A stretch of 7,463 bases of DNA from JALZBL01 sp040004775 (GTDB lineage Bacteria > Actinomycetota > Actinomycetes > Mycobacteriales > Jatrophihabitantaceae), in NCBI GenBank assembly GCA_040004775.1, contig JBDUAD010000119.1:1-7463 (forward strand), written 5' to 3'. Positions 1 to 6,214 of this stretch are shown here, piece by piece. Under the pieces are notes generated by a model. That model did not search any database. It was not told the origin of the DNA and worked only from the letters and a program-made list of their open reading frames with translations. Each line of letters begins with the position of its first letter. Position 1 is the stretch's first letter. Made by a program: the position numbers and the translations under genes.

Positions 1-2357
1 TTGACCGTGGCCATGACCACCACGCCGTTGCTGCGGCTGGTGTCGCCCTCGGCCTTCCCGGCCTCGATGTAGGGGATGAGGTGGGCCACCGCCTTCTTCA
101 TCACCCGAGCTGACTTCACCACCTGGGGCAGGAACATCTTGCCCGCGCCGAACAGATCGCCGACGACATTCATGCCGTCCATCAGCGGACCTTCGATCAC
201 CTCGATCGGGTGGCCACCGCGCGCGGCGATGTCCAGACGCAGTTCCTCGGTGTCGGCCTCGACGTGGTCGTCGATCCCCTTTACCAGGGCGTGGGTGATC
301 CGTTCCTGCACCGGCAGCGCGCGCCACACCTCGTCGACCGCCTCGCGGGGCTGGCCGCTGGCCGCGAACTCGGCCGCCACCTCGAGCAGCCGCTCGGCCG
401 CGTCCGGGCGCCGGTTGAGCACGACGTCCTCGATGCGCTCGCGCAGTGTGGGGTCGACCTGGTCGAAGACCACCAGCGCGCCGGCGTTCACGATGCCCAT
501 CGTCAGGCCGGCCTTTATCGCGTGGTAGAGGAACACCGCGTGGATCGCCTCGCGGACAGCGCTGTTGCCCCGGAAGGAGAAGGAGACGTTGGAGATCCCG
601 CCCGACAGCTTCGCCTCCGGCAGGTTCGCCTTGACCCAGCGGACGCTCTCGATGAAGTCTTGGCCGTAGGCGGCGTGCTCCTCGATACCGGTGGCCACGG
701 CGAAGACGTTCGGGTCGAAGATGATGTCCTCGGCCGGGAAGTCGACCTGGCCGACGAGGATGTCGTAGGCCCGCCGGCAGATCTCCTGACGCCGGGCGAG
801 GGAGTCGGCCTGGCCCTGCTCGTCGAAAGCCATCACCACGGCCGCCGCGCCGTACTTGCGGCAGAGCCGGGCGTGCTCGACGAAGGGCTCCTCGCCCTCC
901 TTCAGGGAGATGGAGTTGACGATCGACTTGCCCTGGACGTTCTTCAGACCCTCCTCGATCACCTCCCACTTGGAGGAATCGATCATGACCGGCACGCGGC
1001 TGATGTCGGGTTCGCTGCCGATCAGGCGCAGGAAGCGCTGCATGGCGGCAACGCCGTCGATCATGCCCTCGTCCATGTTGACGTCGATCACCTGAGCGCC
1101 GCTCTCGACCTGCTGCCGGGCCACCGACAGCGCAGCGCCGTAGTCACCGTCGCGGATGAGGTTGCGGAAGCGGGCCGAACCGGTGATGTTGGTTCGCTCG
1201 CCGACGTTCAGGAACAGCGAGTCCTCGTCCACGGTCAGCGGCTCCAGGCCGGACAGGCGCAGGGCCGCCTTGATGCGCGGCGGTACGCGCGGCGTCCGGC
1301 CGGCCAGCTGGGCCGACACGGCGGCGATGTGCTCCGGGGTGGTACCGCAGCATCCGCCGGCCAGGTTGATGAGCCCGTCGGCGGCGAATCCGCCCAGGAT
1401 GCCCGCGGTCTCCTCGGGCGCCTCGTCGTACTCACCGAAGGCGTTCGGTAACCCGGCGTTGGGGTAGGCGTGGGTGAAGCAGTCGGCGACACGGGCCAGC
1501 TCGGCCACGTACGGCCGCATCTCCTTGCCGCCCAGTGAGCAGTTCAGCCCGACGACCAGCGGACGGGCGTGGCGTACCGAGTTCCAGAACGCCTCGGTGA
1601 CCTGACCGGTCAGCGTGCGCCCGGAGGCATCGGTGATGGTGCCGGAGATGACCACCGGCCAGCGGCGCCCATGCTGCTCGAACAGCGTCTCGACCGCGAA
1701 GATGGCCGCCTTGCTGTTGAGGGTGTCGAAGATCGTTTCGATGAAGAACAGGTCCGCGCCGCCGTCGACCAGGCCGCGGGCCTGCTCCAGGTATGCCTCG
1801 ACCATCGTGTCGAAGTCGATGTTGCGCGCGCCGGGGTCGTTGACGTCGGGTGAGATGGACCCGGTCCGGTTCAGCGGGCCGATCGCGCCGGCCACGAAGC
1901 GGGGGCGGTCCGGGGTCTGCGCGGTCATCGCGTCGCAGGCTTCCCGGGCCAGCCGGGCCGCGGCGACGTTCATCTCGTAGGCCAATTCCTGCATGCCGTA
2001 GTCGGCCAGAGAGACCCGCTGGGCGTTGAACGTGTCGGTCTCGACGATGTCCGCGCCGGCGTCGAGGTAGGCGGAGTGGATGCCGCGAATGATGTCGGGC
2101 TGAGTGAGCACCAACAGGTCGTTGTTGCCTTTGACGTCGCTCGGCCAATCGGCGAAGCGCTCGCCGCGGTAGTGCTCCTCCTCGAGCTGGTGGCGCTGCA
2201 CCAGCGTGCCCATGGCGCCGTCGATCACCAGCAGGCGTTGCTGCAGCAGCGCGGTCAGCTGCGCGGTGGCGTCCGGGCGGTGAGCGGCGGGAGGCTGGTT
2301 CGGGCTAGCCTCGCGGCGACCCGGGACGGTCGCCGGGCGGGGCAGTACCTCGGTCAC
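1..2357 (-). CDS. metH: Methionine synthase, cobalamin-dependent (MetH), C-terminus cut by window edge
   Basis: Transfers a methyl group from 5-methyltetrahydrofolate to homocysteine through enzyme-bound cobalamin, giving methionine and tetrahydrofolate in the cytoplasm. About 785 residues are visible; the family is usually near 1,200. The homocysteine-binding domain starts at RLLVIDGAMGTLVQ (about residues 41-54). It carries the zinc cysteines C273 (GLNCSLGG) and C336/C337 (GGCCGTTP), with the 63-residue spacing of E. coli C247/C310/C311. The pterin-binding domain follows (NVGERTNITGSARF near 383-396, DVNMDEGMIDG, MIDSSKW, NSISLKEGE). Then comes the four-helix cap before the B12 domain (MDGMNVVGDLFGAGKMFLPQVV near 725-745). 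The window ends at VVVMATV, just before the expected DxHxxG cobalamin motif, so the B12 and reactivation domains are unseen. I chose the GTG start at 2357 because GAGG lies 8 nt upstream and a stop lies just beyond; ATG 2213 would remove conserved sequence. The gene is divergent from the PAC2 gene. Confidence 0.97.
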   Translation of the reverse strand, partial: MTEVLPRPATVPGRREASPNQPPAAHRPDATAQLTALLQQRLLVIDGAMGTLVQRHQLEEEHYRGERFADWPSDVKGNNDLLVLTQPDIIRGIHSAYLDAGADIVETDTFNAQRVSLADYGMQELAYEMNVAAARLAREACDAMTAQTPDRPRFVAGAIGPLNRTGSISPDVNDPGARNIDFDTMVEAYLEQARGLVDGGADLFFIETIFDTLNSKAAIFAVETLFEQHGRRWPVVISGTITDASGRTLTGQVTEAFWNSVRHARPLVVGLNCSLGGKEMRPYVAELARVADCFTHAYPNAGLPNAFGEYDEAPEETAGILGGFAADGLINLAGGCCGTTPEHIAAVSAQLAGRTPRVPPRIKAALRLSGLEPLTVDEDSLFLNVGERTNITGSARFRNLIRDGDYGAALSVARQQVESGAQVIDVNMDEGMIDGVAAMQRFLRLIGSEPDISRVPVMIDSSKWEVIEEGLKNVQGKSIVNSISLKEGEEPFVEHARLCRKYGAAAVVMAFDEQGQADSLARRQEICRRAYDILVGQVDFPAEDIIFDPNVFAVATGIEEHAAYGQDFIESVRWVKANLPEAKLSGGISNVSFSFRGNSAVREAIHAVFLYHAIKAGLTMGIVNAGALVVFDQVDPTLRERIEDVVLNRRPDAAERLLEVAAEFAASGQPREAVDEVWRALPVQERITHALVKGIDDHVEADTEELRLDIAARGGHPIEVIEGPLMDGMNVVGDLFGAGKMFLPQVVKSARVMKKAVAHLIPYIEAGKAEGDTSRSNGVVVMATV

Positions 2358-2406
2358 GCAAGCATCCTCGGGGAAAGATCAGCGGTAGGCGGTCCGCGCA
2401 ACGCGA

Positions 2407-2459
2407 CGGACGTCCGGCAGTCCGGACCAGCATACGGGCCGGGGCGCTGCGTCCGGCAG
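2407..2459. repeat. Cluster of GTCCGG/CCGGAC inverted and direct repeats at the metH promoter
   Basis: Three overlapping elements are visible. CGGACGTCCG (2407-2416) is a perfect 10-bp palindrome. GTCCGG (2412-2417) and CCGGAC (2422-2427) form an inverted repeat around CAGT. The 9-mer GTCCGGCAG occurs at 2412-2420 and again at 2451-2459. The copies flank the candidate metH -10 box, one near the expected transcript start and one at the -35 position. This could be an operator for a metH regulator. It could also be chance in GC-rich DNA, and no known regulator motif is recognised. Confidence 0.4.
2429..2434 (-). promoter_or_regulatory. Candidate -10 box of the metH promoter
   Basis: TATGCT on the minus strand fits the actinobacterial TANNNT consensus. 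It predicts a transcript start near 2422 and a leader of about 65 nt to the GTG at 2357. No good TTGACA-like -35 is visible at 17-18 bp; that position holds a GTCCGGCAG repeat (plus-strand reading, 2451-2459) instead. The call rests on consensus match and position only. Confidence 0.4.
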
Positions 2460-2518
2460 CGTTTACGCCGTCCTCGACGTCCCGAGCGCGCGATCCGGGC
2501 GGCGGGCCCACTCGGCCG

Positions 2519-2524
2519 TAGGCT
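2519..2524 (+). promoter_or_regulatory. Candidate -10 box driving the PAC2-PP2C genes (possibly leaderless)
   Basis: TAGGCT fits TANNNT and is followed, after 6 nt, by an ATG at 2531. That is the spacing seen when actinobacterial transcripts begin at the start codon itself (leaderless mRNAs). No convincing -35 element is visible upstream. Confidence 0.35.
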
Positions 2525-2530
2525 GGCCGC

Positions 2531-2581
2531 ATGCAGTTCGACCGACGCCCGCCGCGGACGACCCGATGGGGGCGGCCGTGA
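2531..2581 (+). CDS. Possible leaderless 16-codon leader ORF upstream of the PAC2 gene
   Basis: An ATG at 2531 opens a 16-residue frame, MQFDRRPPRTTRWGRP, ending at TGA 2579-2581. The stop overlaps the favoured GTG start of the PAC2 gene (2578-2580) in the four bases GTGA, an arrangement typical of translational coupling. The ATG sits 6 nt after a TANNNT box. The peptide is arginine- and proline-rich and has no recognised family. If real, its likely role is to load ribosomes onto the downstream gene. A chance ORF this short in GC-rich DNA remains quite possible. Confidence 0.28.
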   Translation: MQFDRRPPRTTRWGRP

Positions 2582-3453
2582 GCGATTTCGACGGATGGCC
2601 GCAGCTGAACCAGGCGGTGATGGTGGCCGCGTTCGAGGGCTGGAACGACGCCGGTGAGGCCGCGACCAACGCCATCGAGCACCTCGAGGCGATCTGGTCG
2701 GCGCGCACGATCATCGAGGTCGACCCCGACCCGTACTACGACTTCCAGGTCAACCGACCGACCGTCTCGCTGGTGGACGGGGTGACCCGCCGGGTCACGT
2801 GGCCGACCACCCGCCTGTCGGTGTGTCGGCCGCCGAACGCCGCGTTCGACGTCGTGCTGCTGCGCGGCATCGAGCCGAATATGCGCTGGCGGGCGTTCTG
2901 CGACGAGATCCTCGATGCGGTGCACGGCCTGGACGTCCAGACCGTCATCACCCTCGGTGCCCTGCTGTCGGACTCACCGCACACCCGGCCCACCCCGGTC
3001 TCCGGCACCTCCTACGACGCCGAGTCGGCCGCCCGGTTCGGCCTGGAGAGCTCGCGCTACGAAGGTCCGACCGGCATCGTCGGCGTGCTGCAGGACGCCT
3101 GCGTGGCCATCGGGGTCCCGGCGGTGTCGTTCTGGGCCGCGGTGCCCCATTACGTCTCCCAGCCACCGAACCCCAAGGCCACACTTGCCCTCCTGCACCG
3201 TGTCGAGGAGACCCTGGACCTGGCCGTCGATCTGGCCGACCTGCCCGAGCAGGCGACGGAATGGCAGAAGCTGGTCGACGAGATGGCTGCCGAGGACGAG
3301 GAAGTCACCGACTACATCCGCAACCTCGAGCAGCGCGACGCCGAGGGCGAGCTGAAAGAGGCGTCCGGCGACGCGATCGCCCGCGAGTTCGAGCGCTACC
3401 TGCGCCGCCGTGACGACGGACCCGGCTTCGGCCCGGGCCAGTCGCGGCGCTGA
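2578..3453 (+). CDS. PAC2 (proteasome assembly chaperone 2-like) family protein
   Basis: About 291 residues of the PAC2 fold, the soluble family that includes mycobacterial Rv2125. Visible family features are MVAAFEGWNDAGEAAT near the N-terminus, YDFQVNRPTV, LLRGIEPNMRWRAFCDEIL, the TLGALLSDSPHTRPTPVSGTS segment, GPTGIVGVLQDAC and VPHYVSQPPNPKATLALL. The C-terminal quarter is acidic and helical, ending in EFERYLRRR. The biochemical function in bacteria is unsettled. I recall that S. coelicolor ParJ (SCO1662), which affects ParA during sporulation, is a relative, so a role in assembly or segregation is possible but unproven here. The GTG at 2578 is favoured because GGGGG lies 5 nt upstream and the small leader ORF stops in a GTGA overlap; ATG 2566, four codons earlier, is the alternative. 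The PP2C gene overlaps its 3' end, so the two are probably co-transcribed. The gene is divergent from metH. Confidence 0.9.
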   Translation: MSDFDGWPQLNQAVMVAAFEGWNDAGEAATNAIEHLEAIWSARTIIEVDPDPYYDFQVNRPTVSLVDGVTRRVTWPTTRLSVCRPPNAAFDVVLLRGIEPNMRWRAFCDEILDAVHGLDVQTVITLGALLSDSPHTRPTPVSGTSYDAESAARFGLESSRYEGPTGIVGVLQDACVAIGVPAVSFWAAVPHYVSQPPNPKATLALLHRVEETLDLAVDLADLPEQATEWQKLVDEMAAEDEEVTDYIRNLEQRDAEGELKEASGDAIAREFERYLRRRDDGPGFGPGQSRR

Positions 3454-4204
3454 CCCTCCGGCGATCGGCGCGAGCGTGCGGTTCGAGTGGGGCGCAGCCT
3501 CGGACACCGGGCGGGAACGGACCTCCAACGAGGACAGCTATCTGGCCGGTCCCACCGTGTTCGCCGTGGCCGACGGGATGGGCGGGCACCGCGGCGGCGA
3601 GGTCGCCAGCGACATCGCCGTGACCGTGCTGCAGGAGTTGGGGTCGGCTCCCCTGTCCGATGCGGGGATGCTCGGCAAAGCGGTCGAGGCGGCGCACCAG
3701 CGGATCCTGGCCATGGGGCACGAGCGCGCGGACCTCGCCGGAATGGGCACGACGCTCACCGGCGTGGCCGCGGTGGGCGCCGGGCCCGAACAGCACTGGG
3801 CGGTGTTCAACGTCGGCGACTCGCGGGTCTACCGCCGACTCGGAGACGAACTGGCGCAGCTGACGATCGATCACTCCGAGGTGCAGGAACTGGTCGACGC
3901 CGGCGTACTGAGCCCGGCCGAGGCCCGCATCGACCTCAGGCGCAACGTGATCACCCGCTCGCTGGGCAATGAACCGACGCCCGCCCCGGATGTGTGGGAA
4001 CTGACGCCGCAGGTGGGCGAACAGTTCATCGTCTGCTCGGACGGGCTGACCGGTGAGCTGTCCGACGACGAGATCGCCGGGGTGCTGGCCGCCGCACGCG
4101 CTCCTCAGCAGGCCGCCGACCGCCTGGTGGCCGCGGCCGTATCCGCCGGTGGCCACGACAATGTCACCGTCGTAGTGGTCGAGACGACGGCAACCGAGGC
4201 CTAG
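3410..4204 (+). CDS. PP2C-family serine/threonine protein phosphatase, soluble
   Basis: A metal-dependent phosphatase that removes phosphate from Ser/Thr of proteins, presumably opposing Hanks-type kinases. The metal-binding and catalytic motifs are all present: G34xxR37xxNED (40-42), ADGMGGH with D55, MGTTL (112-116), GDSRVY (136-141), SDG (210-212) and GGHDNVTVVVV (247-257). The protein is 264 residues and is essentially the catalytic domain alone. It lacks the C-terminal membrane segment and extracellular part of the main actinobacterial phosphatase PstP, so it should be cytoplasmic. The GTG at 3410 overlaps the PAC2 gene by 44 nt and gives an N-terminus MTTDPAS; the extra 22 residues look disordered. 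The GTG at 3476, 22 nt after the PAC2 stop, begins exactly at the domain and is a serious alternative. Neither start has a strong ribosome-binding site, so translational coupling to the PAC2 gene is likely. Its substrate cannot be inferred from the sequence. Confidence 0.93.
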   Translation: MTTDPASARASRGADPPAIGASVRFEWGAASDTGRERTSNEDSYLAGPTVFAVADGMGGHRGGEVASDIAVTVLQELGSAPLSDAGMLGKAVEAAHQRILAMGHERADLAGMGTTLTGVAAVGAGPEQHWAVFNVGDSRVYRRLGDELAQLTIDHSEVQELVDAGVLSPAEARIDLRRNVITRSLGNEPTPAPDVWELTPQVGEQFIVCSDGLTGELSDDEIAGVLAAARAPQQAADRLVAAAVSAGGHDNVTVVVVETTATEA

Positions 4205-4390
4205 CCCCGGCCCGCCAATCGGGTGGCCCGACTGCGAAGGCCGGTCCGGCCGCCACCACCGGGTAGGCCCACCCGGCTCGCCGTAGCGCAGGCCGCGCCG
4301 CGTACTTCGCGACCAGCCACCCGGCCCACGCCATGTGCAGCGAGGGCAGCCACCTCGTCGGCGACGGCATGCCCTCCGGGTGGACCAGTT
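4201..4390 (-). pseudogene. Possible remnant of a PAP2-type phosphatase gene
   Basis: On the minus strand, just downstream of mshC, one frame reads GMPSPTRWLPSLHMAWAGW (ending near 4317) and continues VAKYAARPALRRAGWAYPVV to about 4250. The PSLH plus small/aromatic helix resembles motif 2 of the PAP2_3/Aur1-like branch (commonly PSLHVxWA), and the following segment resembles the loop and next helix. No start codon, upstream membrane helices or downstream HYxxD motif can be found, so any such gene is decayed to a core fragment. A shifted frame ends RSRATRLAGRG at a TAG (4203-4201) that overlaps the PP2C stop codon. The rest of the 4205-4476 gap holds nothing I recognise. The match is short and comes from memory, so chance is a real alternative. 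Confidence 0.33.
4219..4276. terminator. Three small tandem hairpins after the PP2C gene (possible bidirectional terminator)
   Basis: Short perfect stems occur in series: TCGGG/CCCGA (4219-4223 with 4227-4231), GGCCG/CGGCC (4239-4243 with 4247-4251) and CCGGGT/ACCCGG (4259-4264 with 4271-4276). They lie between the convergent PP2C and mshC genes, where a terminator would be expected. No T-run follows on either strand, and such stems arise readily in GC-rich DNA. They also overlap the possible gene remnant on the minus strand. Confidence 0.25.
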
Positions 4391-4476
4391 GGACCTGTTG
4401 ACCACGGCCGCCGGACGGTAACAGACGCCCCTCGATCCGGTGTTGTCCCGCCGAGCGGCGGTTCGAGGAGGACGGC

Positions 4477-5715
4477 TCAGACGGCCACGCCGAGCAGGGC
4501 GTCCACGGTGGCCTTCGCCAGGCGCGGGCCGCCCGAGTCGCTCCCGGAGGCCGCGGCGGCGACCCACGCATCCACGGCGGCCAGTACGGCCGGCGTGTCC
4601 AGGTCGTCGGCCAGTGCGGCGCGGACCGAGTCCAGCAGCGGCTCGGCATCGACCCCTGTCTCGGCGGTCATCGCCGCCCGCCAGCGGGCCAGCCGGGCCT
4701 CGGCGGCCGGCAGACGGCCACCGGTCCATTCCCGGTCAGCGCGGTAGTGACCGTCGAGGAGGGCCAGGCGCAAGGCCATCGGGTCGACGCCGGCCCCGAG
4801 CAGCCGGGACACAAAGACGAGGTTGCCGCGGGACTTGCTCATCTTCTCCCCGTCCAGGCCGATCATTCCGGCGTGGACGTAGGCCTGCGCGAACGGCAGC
4901 CGGCCGGTCAGCGCGGCGGCGTGGGAGGCCGAGTGCTCGTGGTGGGGAAAGGCCAGGTCGGTGCCGCCGCCCTGCACGTCGAAGCCCATGCCCAGCCGGT
5001 TGAGCGCGATGGTCGAGCACTCGATGTGCCAGCCCGGCCGCCCGGGGCCGAGGGAGGAGGGCCACGACGGCTCGCCCGGGCGCTCGGCCCGCCACAGCAG
5101 TGAGTCCAGCGGGTCCTTCTTGCTCGGCCGCTCCGGATCGCCACCCCGCTCGGCGAACAGGACCAGCATGCGCTCGCGGTCGTAGCCGGACTCCGACCCG
5201 AAGCCGGGGTCGGCGGCGACCGAGTAGTAGACGTCGTCGTCGACGCGATAGGCGGAGCCGGAGTCCAGGAGCGCCTCGATGGCTAGCACGATCTCGGGCA
5301 CCGCCTCGACCGCCCCGATGTAGTGCTCGGGCGGCAGGACCCGCAGCGCGGTCATGTCGGCGCGGAAGAGTTCGATCTCACGCGCGGCCAGGTGGTCCCA
5401 GGCCTCGCCGGTGCGCGCGGCGCGCTCGATCAGGGGATCGTCGACGTCGGTGACGTTCTGGACGTAAGTGACCGCGGTGCCGGCGTCGAGCCAGACCCGC
5501 TGGACGAGATCGAAGGCCACGTAGGTGGCGGCGTGACCGAGGTGGGTGGCGTCGTAGGGCGTGATGCCGCAGACGTAGAGGGAGGCGGTTGCACCGGGGC
5601 CGAGCGTGGCGTCAGGGCCGACGGTGACCGTGCGGGCCGATGCGGTGTCGAACAGCTGCAGGCGCAGGCCGGCGCCGGGCAGGGATGGAACGTCAGGTCG
5701 GGGCCAGGCCTGCAT
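4477..5715 (-). CDS. mshC: L-cysteine:1D-myo-inositol 2-amino-2-deoxy-alpha-D-glucopyranoside ligase (MshC)
   Basis: ATP-dependent ligase joining cysteine to GlcN-Ins, the third enzymatic step of mycothiol synthesis in the cytoplasm. It belongs to the class I cysteinyl-tRNA synthetase fold. The 412 residues (counted from ATG 5715) include the HIGH-like HLGHA at 58-62 and KMSKS at 291-295. Zinc ligands fit C49 (YVCGITPYDATH), C233 (GWHIECS) and H258 (FPHHEH); the C233-H258 spacing of 25 equals that of M. smegmatis C231/H256. The short C-terminal helical region lacks a tRNA-anticodon-binding domain, which separates MshC from CysS. ATG 5715 gives MQAWPRPDVPSLPG, the usual family N-terminus. GTG 5724 is three codons longer but lies inside a strong inverted repeat. 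No Shine-Dalgarno site is visible; a TACCGT box 7 nt before the ATG suggests a leaderless transcript. It converges on the PP2C gene and lies downstream of the GlsB-like gene on the same strand. Confidence 0.96.
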   Translation of the reverse strand: MQAWPRPDVPSLPGAGLRLQLFDTASARTVTVGPDATLGPGATASLYVCGITPYDATHLGHAATYVAFDLVQRVWLDAGTAVTYVQNVTDVDDPLIERAARTGEAWDHLAAREIELFRADMTALRVLPPEHYIGAVEAVPEIVLAIEALLDSGSAYRVDDDVYYSVAADPGFGSESGYDRERMLVLFAERGGDPERPSKKDPLDSLLWRAERPGEPSWPSSLGPGRPGWHIECSTIALNRLGMGFDVQGGGTDLAFPHHEHSASHAAALTGRLPFAQAYVHAGMIGLDGEKMSKSRGNLVFVSRLLGAGVDPMALRLALLDGHYRADREWTGGRLPAAEARLARWRAAMTAETGVDAEPLLDSVRAALADDLDTPAVLAAVDAWVAAAASGSDSGGPRLAKATVDALLGVAV

Positions 5716-5721
5716 GCCGCT

Positions 5722-5759
5722 CACGGTAGCGGGCCACTGCGTGGCGGCCCGCTACCGTG
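5722..5759. repeat. Perfect 14-bp inverted repeat between the GlsB-like gene and mshC
   Basis: CACGGTAGCGGGCC (5722-5735) and GGCCCGCTACCGTG (5746-5759) are exact reverse complements separated by 10 nt. An inner stem GCCAC/GTGGC (5733-5737 with 5741-5745) can stack on the outer 11 bp, leaving a 3-nt bulge. It begins 15 nt after the stop of the GlsB-like gene and ends 6 nt before the mshC ATG. In RNA it would be a very stable hairpin and could act as a terminator for the upstream gene, though no T-run follows. As DNA it could be an operator covering the mshC -10 box. Confidence 0.85.
5723..5728 (-). promoter_or_regulatory. Candidate -10 box for a leaderless mshC transcript
   Basis: TACCGT on the minus strand fits TANNNT and ends 7 nt before the mshC ATG at 5715, so transcription could start at the A of the ATG. 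It lies within the mshC-proximal arm of the 5722-5759 inverted repeat. No clear -35 hexamer is seen. Confidence 0.35.
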
Positions 5760-5774
5760 CGGCGAGGTCTCAGC

Positions 5775-6053
5775 TCAGCGCGCGACCGCGCGGTTGCCGC
5801 TGAAGCGCAGGTAGAGCGCCAGCACGATGATGGCACCGATGATCGAGCCGATGATCCCCGAGGGCTGGAAGAACCCGTCCTGGCCGTCCTTGTGGAAGAT
5901 CAGGTAACCGAGGAACCCGCCCACGAACGAGCCGACGATCCCGATGAGGATCGTCATCGGGATGCTGAGGTTCTGCCTGCCGGGGATGACGAGCCGAGCC
6001 ACCGCTCCGGCGATGAGCCCGATGATGATGAGGCTGATGATGAGGCCGACCAT
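5775..6053 (-). CDS. GlsB/YeaQ/YmgE-family stress-associated membrane protein
   Basis: A 92-residue, very hydrophobic protein of the 'transglycosylase-associated protein' family. Three membrane helices are visible: about residues 2-24 (VGLIISLIIIGLIAGAVARL), 32-53 (PMTILIGIVGSFVGGFLGYLIF) and 66-84 (GIIGSIIGAIIVLALYLRF). Glycines are spaced as in glycine-zipper helices, and the helices are joined by a short basic loop (RQNLS) and a charged loop (HKDGQDG). The family is often induced by stress, but its molecular role is unknown; despite the name, no transglycosylase activity is evident. The ATG at 6053 is well supported by AGGAG (6064-6060) 6 nt upstream, the best ribosome-binding site in the window. 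Repeated ATC codons for the Ile runs give an ATG/ATC-repetitive stretch near 6012-6045. It is upstream of mshC on the same strand, but a strong hairpin separates them, so separate transcription is likely. Confidence 0.92.
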   Translation of the reverse strand: MVGLIISLIIIGLIAGAVARLVIPGRQNLSIPMTILIGIVGSFVGGFLGYLIFHKDGQDGFFQPSGIIGSIIGAIIVLALYLRFSGNRAVAR

Positions 6054-6077
6054 GTACGTCTCCTGGTGTGTCGGGTC

Positions 6078-6100
6078 GGCCGGTCCATATGGAGCCGGCC
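6078..6100. promoter_or_regulatory. Near-palindrome centred on TCCATATGGA in the GlsB-like gene's leader
   Basis: The 10-bp core TCCATATGGA (6084-6093) is a perfect palindrome. It is flanked by GGCCGG (6078-6083) and GCCGGCC (6094-6100), which pair if one base is bulged. The site is 25 nt upstream of the ATG at 6053 and inside the predicted leader. It could be an operator or an RNA stem near the ribosome-binding site. No known regulator motif is identified. Confidence 0.4.
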
Positions 6101-6140
6101 GCGGTCGCCAAGGCTGGGCTCTTCAACCAGTAGCGGACTG

Positions 6141-6169
6141 AACGTAGTCGTCCGAAGGGCGCCGGTCGA
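6141..6169 (-). promoter_or_regulatory. Candidate promoter of the GlsB-like gene
   Basis: On the minus strand TCGACC (6169-6164), one mismatch from TTGACC, is followed after exactly 17 bp by TACGTT (6146-6141), which fits TANNNT. The predicted start near 6134 would leave a leader of about 80 nt before the ATG at 6053. I do not see the GTTT-N-GGGTAT form expected for a SigB-type stress promoter. Confidence 0.4.
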
Positions 6170-6214
6170 TTCCCCGCGCCAGAGAGTCGGTCAGGCGCCT
6201 GGAACACTGGGCCC

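Noticed and set aside
210..1451. Long plus-strand open frame (413 codons) opposite metH
   Set aside because: It is antisense to conserved MetH sequence, its product is low-complexity with no recognisable domain, and long antisense frames are expected in GC-rich DNA.
2358..2428. Possible cobalamin or SAM/SAH riboswitch in the metH leader
   Set aside because: The predicted leader is only about 65 nt and shows no B12-box or recognisable SAM/SAH riboswitch core.
4382..4400. Imperfect tandem GGACCAGTT/GGACCTGTT as a short repeat
   Set aside because: Two imperfect 9-bp copies are too little evidence for a functional repeat or mobile-element end.
3305..4729. Long minus-strand open frame (474 codons) spanning the PP2C gene, the gap and the mshC end
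   Set aside because: It is antisense to PP2C and runs out of frame through mshC. The product is Arg/Gly/Pro-rich with no domain, so it is a composition artefact.
4477..5715. Cysteinyl-tRNA synthetase (CysS)
   Set aside because: The HIGH-like and KMSKS motifs are shared with CysS, but the short C-terminus without an anticodon-binding domain and the MQAWPxPxVPxLPG start identify MshC.
6012..6045. ATG/ATC-rich repetitive stretch as a tandem repeat
   Set aside because: It encodes the Ile-rich first membrane helix of the GlsB-like protein (repeated ATC codons) and has no regular unit.
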